Shown here: piece after piece, positions 19,689 to 29,604 of the stretch
Position numbering within the stretch: the stretch's first letter is position 1
How the letters are laid out: each line of letters starts with the position of its first letter
NCBI GenBank assembly: GCA_019115995.1
Contig: DXCL01000026.1
Span: 1-64,000, forward strand
From: Candidatus Borkfalkia avistercoris
GTDB taxonomy: Bacteria > Bacillota > Clostridia > Christensenellales > Borkfalkiaceae
DNA: 64,000 nt
Direction of reading: 5' to 3'
Notes under the pieces: model-generated
Told to the model about the DNA's origin: nothing
What the model saw: only the letters and a program-made list of their open reading frames with translations
Database searches by the model: none
Translations under genes and position numbers: made by a program

Positions 19689-20606
19689 ATGAAGTACAAA
19701 ATGAAGGATTTTGCCGCAAAGCATGCCCTTACTTTGGGGAAGCATTGCGTTTACGGCGTTTTCCGCGGATACCATATCCATGTAAAATATACGCCGATCG
19801 GCAACCCGCGGTGCCTCGTTACCGTGGTTACGGACGCGCGAGAAAAGCAGAAACAGCTCGAAAAATATCTGGATTCGAACAGGCAGAAACTGCACATTTC
19901 GAATTTCGGCGTGGTCAAAATCGGGCTCATGGTCTGCCCGCGCTTTACGGGGGAAGTTTTTGCGCGCGTCGAAACTCTTTTGGAGGGGATCTGCGCGCAT
20001 CTTAAAAAGGCGGGGTTTGCGGGCGCGGAGGTGTGCCCGTATTGCGGGCAATCCCTCGAAGGGGGCGGGATCCTCGCGACCGAGTCGGATATTCCTTTCC
20101 GCGTGCATGAAAAATGCTTTATGGGCGCGCTCGCTTCGGCAAGGCAAAAGGACGCGCAAAACGCAGCCAAACCGGATAAGAAGGCGCTCGGCGCTTTGGG
20201 CGGCACGCTCGGCGCGCTGTTCGGCGGCGTGCTCTTCGTTCTCACCTATGCGTGGTGGGGGTTCGGCGCGCTCGGCGCGGCGGCGGGCGTTCTTCTTGCA
20301 TACTTTCTTTTCCGCAAATTCGGCGGCAAGGCGTCGGCGTTTGCCGTGGCGTATTGCGGCGCGGCGGCGCTCCTTCTTTCTTTGGCCGGGTATGTTTTCG
20401 GATTGTATATGGATGCGCATGCCGCAGGGGGCGGTTGGAGCGAGCTGTTCTCCGCCGCGCTTGCGGACGGAGGAGGGCGGGCGCTCTTTATCGTCAACCT
20501 CGTTCTGACGGCGGTCTTTGCGGGCGCCGGTACCGTTTATAACGCCTGTTCTTATCGTAAAGACAGGCGCACGATCGCCGATAAAATGCGCCGTCTCGAC
20601 GGCTGA
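19689..20606 (+). CDS. membrane protein with N-terminal CPYCG zinc-knuckle domain, unknown function
   Basis: CPYCGQS...C; several C-terminal hydrophobic segments. Confidence 0.6.
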   Translation: MKYKMKDFAAKHALTLGKHCVYGVFRGYHIHVKYTPIGNPRCLVTVVTDAREKQKQLEKYLDSNRQKLHISNFGVVKIGLMVCPRFTGEVFARVETLLEGICAHLKKAGFAGAEVCPYCGQSLEGGGILATESDIPFRVHEKCFMGALASARQKDAQNAAKPDKKALGALGGTLGALFGGVLFVLTYAWWGFGALGAAAGVLLAYFLFRKFGGKASAFAVAYCGAAALLLSLAGYVFGLYMDAHAAGGGWSELFSAALADGGGRALFIVNLVLTAVFAGAGTVYNACSYRKDRRTIADKMRRLDG

Positions 20607-20678
20607 AAGCGAAGCGTTAGCCGCTCCGTTCGGAAGGCGGCAATTTATTCGGAATGCGGAAATTTATAAGGAGAAAAA

Positions 20679-21473
20679 ATGCTCATCGATTTTCATACCC
20701 ATGTATTTTTGGATAAGCTTGCGAAGGGGGCGGTCGCCTCGCTCGCGGCAAAGGCGCACTTTACGCCGTATACAGACGGTACCCTTTCCGCCACGAAAAA
20801 ACTCATGCGGGAACAGGGGGTGGACAAATTCGTCGCGCTCAACATAGCCGTCGTGCCGAGAACGGAGCGGCACGTGAACGATTTTGCGATTTCTCTTTTG
20901 CAGGAAAAAGACGTGATACCTTTCGGTTCGGTGCACCCGTATTCGGAGAACGCTTTTTCCGAGCTGGAACGCCTGAAAGGGGCGGGCGTAAAGGGGATCA
21001 AGTTCCACAATGAATATCAGGACGTGTTCGTCGACGATCCGAAAGCGGTGCAGATCTACAAAACCTGCGCCGAGCTCGGATTTATCATGCTCTTTCACGG
21101 CGGCGCGGACAGGGGCTTTGCCCCGCCCGTAAAGACTTCGCCCGAGCGCATGCGCCGAGCGATAGACGCCGTGCCGGGCGGCAAGTTTGTCGTCGCGCAT
21201 TTGGGCGGGCAGGACATGATCGCCGATTCGGTAAAATATCTCGCCGATTCGCCGGCGATGATAGACGTGAGCTTTTCCGCCAAGACAGCGGATCTGCATG
21301 AGGCGGAAGACTGTATCCGCGCGTTCGGATTCTCCCGCGTGCTGTTCGGCACCGACTGCCCGTGGGATACGCCCGAAAACACCCTCGCCTTCCTCAAAAA
21401 AATGCGGTTTTCGGACGAAGAATACGCGCTTATCTGTTCGGAAAACGCGCTCCGTCTTCTAACAGAAAAATAA
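20679..21473 (+). CDS. amidohydrolase / TatD-like metal-dependent hydrolase
   Basis: MLIDFHTHVF, FHNEYQD, AHLGGQDM, LFGTDCPWDTPENTLAFL. Confidence 0.85.
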   Translation: MLIDFHTHVFLDKLAKGAVASLAAKAHFTPYTDGTLSATKKLMREQGVDKFVALNIAVVPRTERHVNDFAISLLQEKDVIPFGSVHPYSENAFSELERLKGAGVKGIKFHNEYQDVFVDDPKAVQIYKTCAELGFIMLFHGGADRGFAPPVKTSPERMRRAIDAVPGGKFVVAHLGGQDMIADSVKYLADSPAMIDVSFSAKTADLHEAEDCIRAFGFSRVLFGTDCPWDTPENTLAFLKKMRFSDEEYALICSENALRLLTEK

Positions 21474-21566
21474 TGTGCGGGATTTTTGCAAAACATATGC
21501 AAAGCAGTTGCTTTTTCACATGCGTTATGATATGATAAATATATCAAATTCGTAAGGGGAGCAAAA

Positions 21567-21641
21567 ATGTCCGGCGACGACGGCGACAGTACCGCCGATT
21601 ACCCAATAGAAAATTTTACAGAACGAAGCTTTAAGGCATAA
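21567..21641 (+). CDS. 24-aa upstream ORF (MSGDDGDSTADYPIENFTERSFKA) ahead of the P-type ATPase
   Basis: ATG preceded by GTAAGGGGAGCAAAA (SD-like); followed by a hairpin and T-run. Confidence 0.4.
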   Translation: MSGDDGDSTADYPIENFTERSFKA

Positions 21642-21699
21642 CCGTATAGGCTATGTCTTTTTGTGTTATAATTTATTTTAGGAGGTGCTTTGTCCTTTT

Positions 21700-24426
21700 A
21701 TGGAAGAGCAACAACGAAGGCCTTGGCACGCGATGTCTTACGAAGAGGTAGAGAAAGTACTCGATACCTCGGAAGAAGGTCTGAGCGATGCCGAGGCTGC
21801 GGCAAGGCTTGCCAGATACGGCAAGAACAATTTGAGGCAGAACAAGCAGAAAAGCATTTGGAAGATGATCTGGGAACAATTGACCGACGTAATGGTCATT
21901 ATCCTGATCATCGCGGCTGTTTTTTCTCTTATGATGTATTTTGTGGACGGCGAAGGACTGGCGGAAAGCATCGTCATTTTCGTCGTCATCATATTGAACG
22001 CTACCATCGGCGTCATTCAGGAAAAGAAGGCGGCGAATGCGTTGGAAGCGCTGAAAAACATGACGGCGCCGACGGCGCGCGTCCTGCGGCAGGGTGAGGA
22101 GAGCGTCGTTCCCGCGAGCGATCTCGTGCCCGGAGACATCGTTTATCTTGAAGACGGCTGCATCGTCCCTGCGGATATGCGCATCATTCAGGATTCCAAC
22201 ATGAAAGTGCAGGAAGCGGCGCTTACGGGCGAGAGCGTTCCATCCGAAAAGGACGGCCCGACCGTTCTTTCCGAAGACGCGCCATTGGGCGACCGCGTAA
22301 ATATGGCGTACAGCTCGTCTATTGTCATGTACGGAAACGCGACGGGTATCGTCGTCGGAACGGGCATGAATACCGAGGTGGGCAAGATCGCGGATATGCT
22401 CGACGAACAAGACGAAACGGATACCCCGATCAAGCGCAAACTCAATTCCGTCGGCAAAATTCTCAGTCTCGTCGGGCTCATCGTCTGTGTGCTGATCTTC
22501 GCCATCGGGCTTATCAACGACGGTTGGAGCGCATGGGTGGATTATGTCTTTATCGCGATCTCTCTTGCGATCTCCATTATTCCGGAAGGTTTGCCCGCTA
22601 CGAGTACGATCGTAATGGCGCTCGGCGTGCAGCGCATGGCAAAAAAGAACGCGCTCGTCAAAAGTCTGCCTGCCGTGGAAACGTTGGGCAGCGCCACCGT
22701 CGTGTGCTGCGATAAAACGGGCACGCTGACCCTCAATAAAATGACGGTGACGCACGTTGCGGTCGCGGACGATTTCAATGAGGGGATCGCAACGCCCGTA
22801 GACGCGCTTTCCGCAAAATACGGCAAAGAAATGTACGGCGACATTATTTCTGCGTCCGCCCTCTGCGTCAATGCGAAAAAAGATCCCGACAATCCCGGCA
22901 ATATTTTGGGCGATCCTACGGAAGGCGCGCTCGTTTATCTGGCAGAAAAGTTCGGGATCGATTCGGAAGCGTATGAAGAAGATAACCCGCGTATGTTCGA
23001 GCAACCCTTTGACTCCGACAGGAAACGCATGACGGTCATCAACGAGATGAAGTCAGAAAGGGAGGGCTCCGCTTCGAAACTGATCGCCTACACGAAGGGT
23101 GCGGTAGACGAGATGCTGCCGCTTTGCACCAAATTTCAGACGGCTGACGGCGTGAGGGACATGACGGACGCCGACAGGGAAAAGATCCTTGCCCTCTGCA
23201 ACAAGATGAGTTCGGACGCGCTCCGCGTGCTCGGCTTTGCCAAAAAGGAGTGGGACGCCGTACCCGACGAAGAAGGCGCAGACATCGAATACGATATGAC
23301 TTTTATCGGCGTTACGGGTATGATCGATCCGCCGCGCAAAGAGGTCATCAAGGCGGTGGAGACCTGCCATGAGGCGGGTATCCGCGTCATCATGATCACG
23401 GGTGACCATAAGGTCACAGCCATGGCGATCGCAAAACAGCTGCACATCTTCCGCGAGGGGAATACCGTCATTTCCGGTTCGGAACTGGACGACATGACCG
23501 ACGAGCAACTTGACGAGGCGGTCAAAAACTGCGTCGTTTTTGCGCGCGTTTCTCCTTCGGATAAATTGCGCATTATCCAGTCGCTCAAACGTACGGGCGA
23601 AGTCGCCGCCATGACGGGCGACGGCGTCAACGATTCCCCCGCACTCAAAGAAGCGGATATCGGTGTCGCCATGGGCATCACGGGCACCGACGTCGCGAAA
23701 GATGCGGCGGACGTTATCCTGCTCGACGACAATTTCACGACCATAGAGTATGCGATACGCGAAGGGCGCAGGGTATACCGGAACATTCAGAAGGTCATTC
23801 AGTTTCTCGTTGCGGGCAACATTGCCGAAATACTTATTTTGTTTATTGCCGTTTGCGCGGGAATGAGCGAAATGCCGATCGAAGCAGTGCATATCCTGCT
23901 CATCAATCTCGCGACAGACTCGTTGCCGGCCGTGGCGCTCGGCGTCGATCCCGCGAGCGCGAACATCATGCGGCACAAGCCGATCAAGAGCGGTACTTTG
24001 TTTGAAAAGGGAATGATCTACCGGATCGTCCTGCACGGATTGTTTATATCCGCGGCGGCGTGGGCGGCTTACCTTATCGGAACGTTTTGCTTCGCGCACG
24101 ACCATATGCAGGCAATGACGATGACCTTTATCGTTCTGTCCGTTTCGCAGCTCGCGCACGCGCTCAACCAACGGTCGAATACCGATTCCATCTTCAAAAG
24201 CGGGCAGGGGCACAACAAGTTCCTGTTTATAGCGCTTGCGGCGTCGGCGGCGATCGTTGCGATCGTCGTGTTCATACCGCCGTTGCAGGGATTTTTCAAT
24301 CTTACAGACCTTACGTGGAAAGAATGGCTTGTCAGCCTGGCGCTGTCGCTGTTCCCGCTCGTTGCGGTGGAAATATCCAAAATATTTATCCGCCTGTATA
24401 ATAAGAAGCACAGAAAAATCGCATAA
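21700..24426 (+). CDS. cation-transporting (Ca2+-type) P-type ATPase
   Basis: CCDKTGTLTLNKM, ALTGESVPSEK, MTGDGVNDSPALKEADIGVAMG; in-frame ATG downstream of AGGAGG. Confidence 0.95.
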   Translation: MEEQQRRPWHAMSYEEVEKVLDTSEEGLSDAEAAARLARYGKNNLRQNKQKSIWKMIWEQLTDVMVIILIIAAVFSLMMYFVDGEGLAESIVIFVVIILNATIGVIQEKKAANALEALKNMTAPTARVLRQGEESVVPASDLVPGDIVYLEDGCIVPADMRIIQDSNMKVQEAALTGESVPSEKDGPTVLSEDAPLGDRVNMAYSSSIVMYGNATGIVVGTGMNTEVGKIADMLDEQDETDTPIKRKLNSVGKILSLVGLIVCVLIFAIGLINDGWSAWVDYVFIAISLAISIIPEGLPATSTIVMALGVQRMAKKNALVKSLPAVETLGSATVVCCDKTGTLTLNKMTVTHVAVADDFNEGIATPVDALSAKYGKEMYGDIISASALCVNAKKDPDNPGNILGDPTEGALVYLAEKFGIDSEAYEEDNPRMFEQPFDSDRKRMTVINEMKSEREGSASKLIAYTKGAVDEMLPLCTKFQTADGVRDMTDADREKILALCNKMSSDALRVLGFAKKEWDAVPDEEGADIEYDMTFIGVTGMIDPPRKEVIKAVETCHEAGIRVIMITGDHKVTAMAIAKQLHIFREGNTVISGSELDDMTDEQLDEAVKNCVVFARVSPSDKLRIIQSLKRTGEVAAMTGDGVNDSPALKEADIGVAMGITGTDVAKDAADVILLDDNFTTIEYAIREGRRVYRNIQKVIQFLVAGNIAEILILFIAVCAGMSEMPIEAVHILLINLATDSLPAVALGVDPASANIMRHKPIKSGTLFEKGMIYRIVLHGLFISAAAWAAYLIGTFCFAHDHMQAMTMTFIVLSVSQLAHALNQRSNTDSIFKSGQGHNKFLFIALAASAAIVAIVVFIPPLQGFFNLTDLTWKEWLVSLALSLFPLVAVEISKIFIRLYNKKHRKIA

Positions 24427-24461
24427 AAAAACGCCGCTCCGGAAAGGAGCGGCGTTTTTTT
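24424..24461 (+). terminator. intrinsic terminator
   Basis: AAAAAACGCCGCTCCGGAAAGGAGCGGCGTTTTTT. Confidence 0.9.
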
Positions 24462-24470
24462 ATGTTCGGT

Positions 24471-24698
24471 TCAAGCAAAAATGCGCAGATCTTTGGAAAT
24501 GATGACGGTAATAATATCCGCGACCCAAAAGAATAAAGTAATCGGCGGAATGAACTGCAGAATCCCGGTAATGATGTGCCCCCTGAGTATGCGCGTGATG
24601 CCGCCGAGGATCCAGCTCGTGACCGGAATGATCGCTAAAATGATGTTGAGGATCCAGGGGAGCCCCAAATTGAGATATCCTTTTCCGTGTTTTGCCAT
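24471..24698 (-). CDS. small hydrophobic membrane protein (75 aa)
   Basis: two hydrophobic segments; SD AAGGAGGG; strong upstream promoter. Confidence 0.75.
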   Translation of the reverse strand: MAKHGKGYLNLGLPWILNIILAIIPVTSWILGGITRILRGHIITGILQFIPPITLFFWVADIITVIISKDLRIFA

Positions 24699-24753
24699 AA
24701 AAAATCCCTCCTTAAATACGATCGTACAGAAGAGCCGATCTTTTTATACTTTC

Positions 24754-24782
24754 ATTATATACGTTCTTCGGAGCTTTGTCAA
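24754..24782 (-). promoter_or_regulatory. consensus promoter for the small membrane protein
   Basis: minus strand TTGACA-N17-TATAAT. Confidence 0.85.
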
Positions 24783-24837
24783 CCGTTGTACAAAAAAAGC
24801 ATGTGATTACAATGTCGGCATGCGCCGAGCAAATTAT

Positions 24838-24866
24838 TTGACAATCGCGCGGCAAAGGAATATAAT
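24838..24866 (+). promoter_or_regulatory. consensus promoter for glnN
   Basis: TTGACA-N17-TATAAT. Confidence 0.9.
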
Positions 24867-24947
24867 GAATACATATGTATTTACGGCAACGGAAAGTTTT
24901 TTCGCCCGTTTTTTACCCACGTTAAATTCTCAAAGGAGAGAAAGTAT

Positions 24948-27032
24948 ATGAAAGTGCCCGAAATATTCGGCGAAAACGTGTTTGATCTGCAAGTTATGCA
25001 GGATAAGCTCCCAAAAGAGGTTTTCAAATCTCTCAAAGAGACGATAGAAAAGGGGGCGCTGCTCGACGCGAGCATCGCGGGCGTGGTCGCCAACGCGATG
25101 AAAGACTGGGCAGTGGAGAAAGGGGCGACCCATTATACGCATTGGTTCCAGCCCATGACGGGCGTTACCGCCGAAAAGCACGACAGCTTTATTTCGCCCA
25201 CCAAAGACGGCAAGGCGATCATGGATTTTTCGGGCAAGGAGCTCGTCGTAGGGGAGTCTGACGCGTCTTCTTTCCCGTCGGGCGGGGTGCGCGCTACATT
25301 CGAAGCGCGCGGCTACAATGCGTGGGATCCCACTTCTTATGCGTTCATAAAAGACGGCACGCTGTGCATACCGTCCACCTTCTTTTCGTACAGCGGAGAG
25401 GTGCTCGATAAAAAGACGCCGCTCCTTCGCAGCATGCGCGCGCTCAACGAGCAGGCGCTGCGTATCCTGCGGCTCTTCGGCAATACTTCCGTCAAAAGAG
25501 TGTATCCGACGGTCGGCGCGGAGCAGGAGTATTTTTTGATCGACAGAAAAATGTACGACGCTCGCAAAGATCTGGTGCTTTCCGGAAGGACTCTCTTCGG
25601 GGCGAAGCCCCCGAAAGGGCAGGAGCTGGAAGATCACTACTTCGGGCCGATAAAACTGCGCGTGAGCGCCTTCATGAAAGAACTCGACGAAGAACTTTGG
25701 AAGCTCGGCATTTTCGCTAAAACGGAGCACAACGAGGTCGCGCCCTCTCAGCACGAGCTTGCTCCTATCTTTACGGTAACGAACCTTGCGTCCGACCAGA
25801 ATCAGCTCATCATGGAAACGATGAAAAAGGTCGCGAGCCGCCACGGGCTGTATTGCCTGCTGCACGAAAAACCTTTTAAGGGCGTCAACGGTTCGGGCAA
25901 ACACAACAACTGGTCGATGAGTACGGACAAGGGAGTGAACCTGCTCGATCCCGGCTCAACGCCCGCGGAAAACGGGCAGTTCATGCTCTTTTTGATGGCG
26001 GTCATCGCCGCTGTCGACGATTATCAGGATCTTCTCCGCCTTACGGTAACGAGCGCGGGCAACGACCACAGGCTGGGTGCGAACGAGGCGCCGCCCGCCA
26101 TCGTGTCTATTTATCTCGGCGAAGAGTTGCAGGAAGTGATCGACGCGCTCGAACATGAGGTAAAATATAAGGGGAAGAAGAAGCAGATCATGAAGCTCGG
26201 CGTCGACACGCTGCCCGAGCTTCCCAAAGACACGACGGACAGAAACCGCACGTCGCCCTTCGCGTTTACGGGCAATAAATTCGAATTCCGCATGCTCGGT
26301 TCCACATTCTCGATTGCGGGGCCGAACATCATCGTGAACACGATCGTAGCGGAGGAGTTGCGCCGTTTTGCCGACGAGCTGGAAGGCGCTTCCGACTTCA
26401 ACGCCGCCCTGCATTCGCTTGTCGTACGCACCATCAAGGAACATAAGCGGATCATCTTCAACGGAAACAACTATTCCGAGGAATGGACGAAAGAGGCGGA
26501 AAAGAGGGGGCTTTTGAACCTCAAAAACAGCGCCGAGGCGCTGCCCCGCTTTGCCGATAAAAAGAACGTGGAAATGTTTGAAAGGCACCACGTTTTCACC
26601 GAGCGCGAAGTGCATTCCCGCATGGAGATCATGCTGGAAAACTACTGCAAGGTACTCTGCATAGAAGGGCAGACGATGATAGAGATGGGCAGGCAGGACA
26701 TCTACCCCGCAGTCAATTCGTATATCCTGGAATTGTGCAAAGTCATCGAGCGCAAAGAAAAAATGTCGCTCCCCGCGGATTCGGAAAAGAAGGTCGTCGG
26801 GCGCCTGAGTGCGGACAACGAGGCGATGTTTGCCAAGGCGGAAGAGATCGAAAAGCTCCTCGCCGAAGCGAAAACGTATACCGAAACCGCGCAGCAGGCC
26901 AAGTTCTTTGCGGAAAAAGTGATACCCGTGATGGAAGAGATGCGCGCCTTTGCAGACGATATGGAAGGGTATACCGCCAAAAAATACTGGCCGTTCCCGA
27001 CATATGCGGATATATTGTTCAGCGTAATTTGA
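24948..27032 (+). CDS. glnN: glutamine synthetase type III
   Basis: 694 aa; [42 protein letters not shown]. Confidence 0.96.
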   Translation: MKVPEIFGENVFDLQVMQDKLPKEVFKSLKETIEKGALLDASIAGVVANAMKDWAVEKGATHYTHWFQPMTGVTAEKHDSFISPTKDGKAIMDFSGKELVVGESDASSFPSGGVRATFEARGYNAWDPTSYAFIKDGTLCIPSTFFSYSGEVLDKKTPLLRSMRALNEQALRILRLFGNTSVKRVYPTVGAEQEYFLIDRKMYDARKDLVLSGRTLFGAKPPKGQELEDHYFGPIKLRVSAFMKELDEELWKLGIFAKTEHNEVAPSQHELAPIFTVTNLASDQNQLIMETMKKVASRHGLYCLLHEKPFKGVNGSGKHNNWSMSTDKGVNLLDPGSTPAENGQFMLFLMAVIAAVDDYQDLLRLTVTSAGNDHRLGANEAPPAIVSIYLGEELQEVIDALEHEVKYKGKKKQIMKLGVDTLPELPKDTTDRNRTSPFAFTGNKFEFRMLGSTFSIAGPNIIVNTIVAEELRRFADELEGASDFNAALHSLVVRTIKEHKRIIFNGNNYSEEWTKEAEKRGLLNLKNSAEALPRFADKKNVEMFERHHVFTEREVHSRMEIMLENYCKVLCIEGQTMIEMGRQDIYPAVNSYILELCKVIERKEKMSLPADSEKKVVGRLSADNEAMFAKAEEIEKLLAEAKTYTETAQQAKFFAEKVIPVMEEMRAFADDMEGYTAKKYWPFPTYADILFSVI

Positions 27033-27067
27033 TTTTTGTTTGATCTGAATCTGATCTGAAAAATTTG

Positions 27068-27101
27068 GCCCCGCCGCGCATTTCAGCGCGGCGGGGCTTT
27101 T
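27068..27101 (+). terminator. intrinsic terminator after glnN
   Basis: GCCCCGCCGCGC-atttca-GCGCGGCGGGGCTTTT. Confidence 0.85.
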
Positions 27102-27177
27102 GATCGGCGAGACAAGAATAACCTGTGCTTATGGCTGCTATTCGAAATCGTGAAAAAACGCTTTTTCCGCCCGCGCT

Positions 27178-27206
27178 TGACTGAACGCGGCGCGAGAGGT
27201 ATAATA
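27178..27206 (+). promoter_or_regulatory. distal promoter upstream of purA
   Basis: TTGACT-N17-TATAAT. Confidence 0.7.
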
Positions 27207-27291
27207 AAAAAGGCAATGAGCGGACAGAGCCGTTTTATGGGGCGCGCTTGATAGAAATTCGCGGAAAATTTACGTTTTTGCGCGTTTTCGC

Positions 27292-27320
27292 TTTGCATGG
27301 AGCGAAAAATAAGGTATAAT
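27292..27320 (+). promoter_or_regulatory. proximal promoter upstream of purA
   Basis: TTTGCA-N17-TATAAT. Confidence 0.6.
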
Positions 27321-27393
27321 ATATTCTGTGATTTCACGGGGCGTTGCGCCCGGAAACGGAAAAATATTATATTTATCAAGCGAGGATCTGAAA

Positions 27394-28665
27394 ATGTTGA
27401 CTGCTATCGTCGGTATCAATTGGGGAGACGAAGGAAAGGGCAGAATGGTCGATCTTTTATCCAAGGATTACGACGTCGTCTGCCGCTATCAGGGGGGGAA
27501 CAACGCGGGCCATACCGTTATCAACGAACGGGGCAGGTTTATTCTCAACCTTCTGCCTTCCGGCATACTGCGCGAGGGAGTCGTATGCGTCATGGGCCCC
27601 GGCATGGTCATCGACATAAAGCACCTTGCGGGGGAAATGGCGCGCCTGAGAGAGGCGGGCATTGCGATCTCTCCCGAAAACCTGAAAATATCCGACCGCG
27701 CGGTCATCACCATGCCGTACAACGTACAGCAGGATTGTTTGGAAGAAGAGCGGCTTGCGGATAAAAAATTCGGCTCCACCAAGCGCGGCATAGCGCCCAT
27801 TTATGCGGATAAATATCTCAAAAAGGCGTTCCGCATGGGCGAGCTGAAAAATTTGGAACTGCTCAAAAAGCGCCTGCCCGATATCGTGGCATGGAAAAAT
27901 TTGACGATCGTGGGCGCATACGGTGCGGAACCCGTAAAAACGGAAGATATGCTCGCCTATTTTGAAGAATACGGCGCGCCCTTGAAGGATTACATCTGCG
28001 ATACGGGGCTTTATCTCAACAAGGTCAACAAAGAGGGGAAAAAGATCATGCTCGAAGCGCAGCTCGGCGCGCTTCGCGATATCGATTACGGCATCTATCC
28101 GTACACGTCTTCCTCGAACAATATCGCAGCCTACGGGCCGATCGGGGCGGGCGTTCCCAATTTGAAGCTGGATAAAACGATCGGCATCATGAAGGCATAT
28201 TCCTCCTGCGTGGGAGAGGGCCCGTTCACGGCGGAATACTTCGGGGATAAGGCGGAAAAACTGCGCAATGCGGGCGGCGAATACGGCGCCGCGACGGGAA
28301 GGCCGAGAAGGGTCGGCCCCTTCGACGTGGTTGCGTCGAAATACGGCATTCGCTGCCAGGGGGCAGACGAGATCGCCCTTACCAAGCTCGATATTCTTTC
28401 CGGGCACGACGAGATCGAGGTATGCGTCGCATACGAGCTGAACGGCGAAACGCTGACAGAATTTCCTTTCACCGACGTTTTGGACGAGTGCAAACCCGTA
28501 TTCAAAACGGTCAAGGGGTGGAATAAAGATATTTCAAAATGCCGCAAAAAGGAAGATCTGCCCAAAGAGGCGCTCGATTATATCCGCTTTATCGAAGAAG
28601 CGTGTGAGTGCAGGATAAGGTATGTCTCCGTAGGCGCGGAACGCGACGCATACATCGAACTGTGA
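27394..28665 (+). CDS. purA: adenylosuccinate synthetase
   Basis: AIVGINWGDEGKGRMVDLL, GGNNAGHTV, GPRRVGPFD-like (GRPRRVGPFDVV). Confidence 0.96.
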   Translation: MLTAIVGINWGDEGKGRMVDLLSKDYDVVCRYQGGNNAGHTVINERGRFILNLLPSGILREGVVCVMGPGMVIDIKHLAGEMARLREAGIAISPENLKISDRAVITMPYNVQQDCLEEERLADKKFGSTKRGIAPIYADKYLKKAFRMGELKNLELLKKRLPDIVAWKNLTIVGAYGAEPVKTEDMLAYFEEYGAPLKDYICDTGLYLNKVNKEGKKIMLEAQLGALRDIDYGIYPYTSSSNNIAAYGPIGAGVPNLKLDKTIGIMKAYSSCVGEGPFTAEYFGDKAEKLRNAGGEYGAATGRPRRVGPFDVVASKYGIRCQGADEIALTKLDILSGHDEIEVCVAYELNGETLTEFPFTDVLDECKPVFKTVKGWNKDISKCRKKEDLPKEALDYIRFIEEACECRIRYVSVGAERDAYIEL

Positions 28666-28773
28666 GCGGCGCATACTGCGCGGAAGAAAATGGAACATTG
28701 ATTTTTGTACAGCGGCATTTTTATATGCCGCTGTCGCCTTTTTAAAGACATGCGGACTGTGAGGAGGCTGTAT

Positions 28774-29604
28774 ATGCTGAAAAAGTTTGTTAAAATGCAC
28801 GGCGCCGGCAACGATTACATTTATTTTGATTGCCTTGCAGGGGAACTGAAAGACCCCGCAGCCGTTGCAGTCCGCTTGTCTGACAGGCACAAGGGCATCG
28901 GCGGAGACGGGATCGTCATGATCTGCAAAAGCAGCGTTGCCGACGCGAAGATGCGCATGTTCAACGCCGACGGCAGCGAGGGCAAGATGTGCGGCAACGC
29001 CATTCGGTGCGTGGGGAAGTATCTCTACGAAAGCGGCGCCGCGAAAAGGTGCGAGCTGCATGTGGAAACGCTTTCGGGCGTAAAGAAACTGCGCCTGAAC
29101 GTCGAAAACGGAAAAGTGGAGTCCGTCTGCGTGGATATGGGAAGAGCGGAATTTGCCCCGGATAAGATCCCCGTTCTTTCGGACGGAGAGGTCATAGGAA
29201 AGGAAGTGGAGCTCGCTGGGGGCAGGCATAAGATAACCTGCGTTTCCATGGGCAACCCGCACTGCGTGGTTTTTGAAGATCCCGACGTCGTCGAATTGGA
29301 AAAGATCGGCCCTCTCTTCGAAAATTCTCCTCTCTTTCCGGAACGGGTAAATACGGAATTTGTGAAGGTGCTCGGCAAAAACAAGCTGAAAATGCGCGTA
29401 TGGGAGCGAGGCAGCGGAGAAACGATGGCGTGCGGCACGGGCGCGTGCGCGGCGGCTGCGGCGGCGGTTGCGCTCGGTCTGTGCGATGCGGGGGAAGACA
29501 TAACCCTCGTATTGAAGGGCGGCGAGCTTACGATACGGGTCGGGGAGACGGTTTATATGACCGGCTCTGCGGAAACAGTATTCACGGGAGAGGTTGAATT
29601 ATGA
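28774..29604 (+). CDS. dapF: diaminopimelate epimerase
   Basis: [45 protein letters not shown]. Confidence 0.96.
   Translation: MLKKFVKMHGAGNDYIYFDCLAGELKDPAAVAVRLSDRHKGIGGDGIVMICKSSVADAKMRMFNADGSEGKMCGNAIRCVGKYLYESGAAKRCELHVETLSGVKKLRLNVENGKVESVCVDMGRAEFAPDKIPVLSDGEVIGKEVELAGGRHKITCVSMGNPHCVVFEDPDVVELEKIGPLFENSPLFPERVNTEFVKVLGKNKLKMRVWERGSGETMACGTGACAAAAAAVALGLCDAGEDITLVLKGGELTIRVGETVYMTGSAETVFTGEVEL

Noticed and set aside
18081-20420. 779-aa minus-strand ORF opposite trhP, dinB and the 19689 CDS
   Set aside because: Spans three good plus-strand genes; composition is typical of an antisense frame in GC-rich DNA.
21550-21660. yybP-ykoY (Mn2+) riboswitch before the P-type ATPase
   Set aside because: AAGGGGAG resembles the 5' element, but the paired 3' element (GCGAGACCUU-like) is missing; the uORF explanation fits better.
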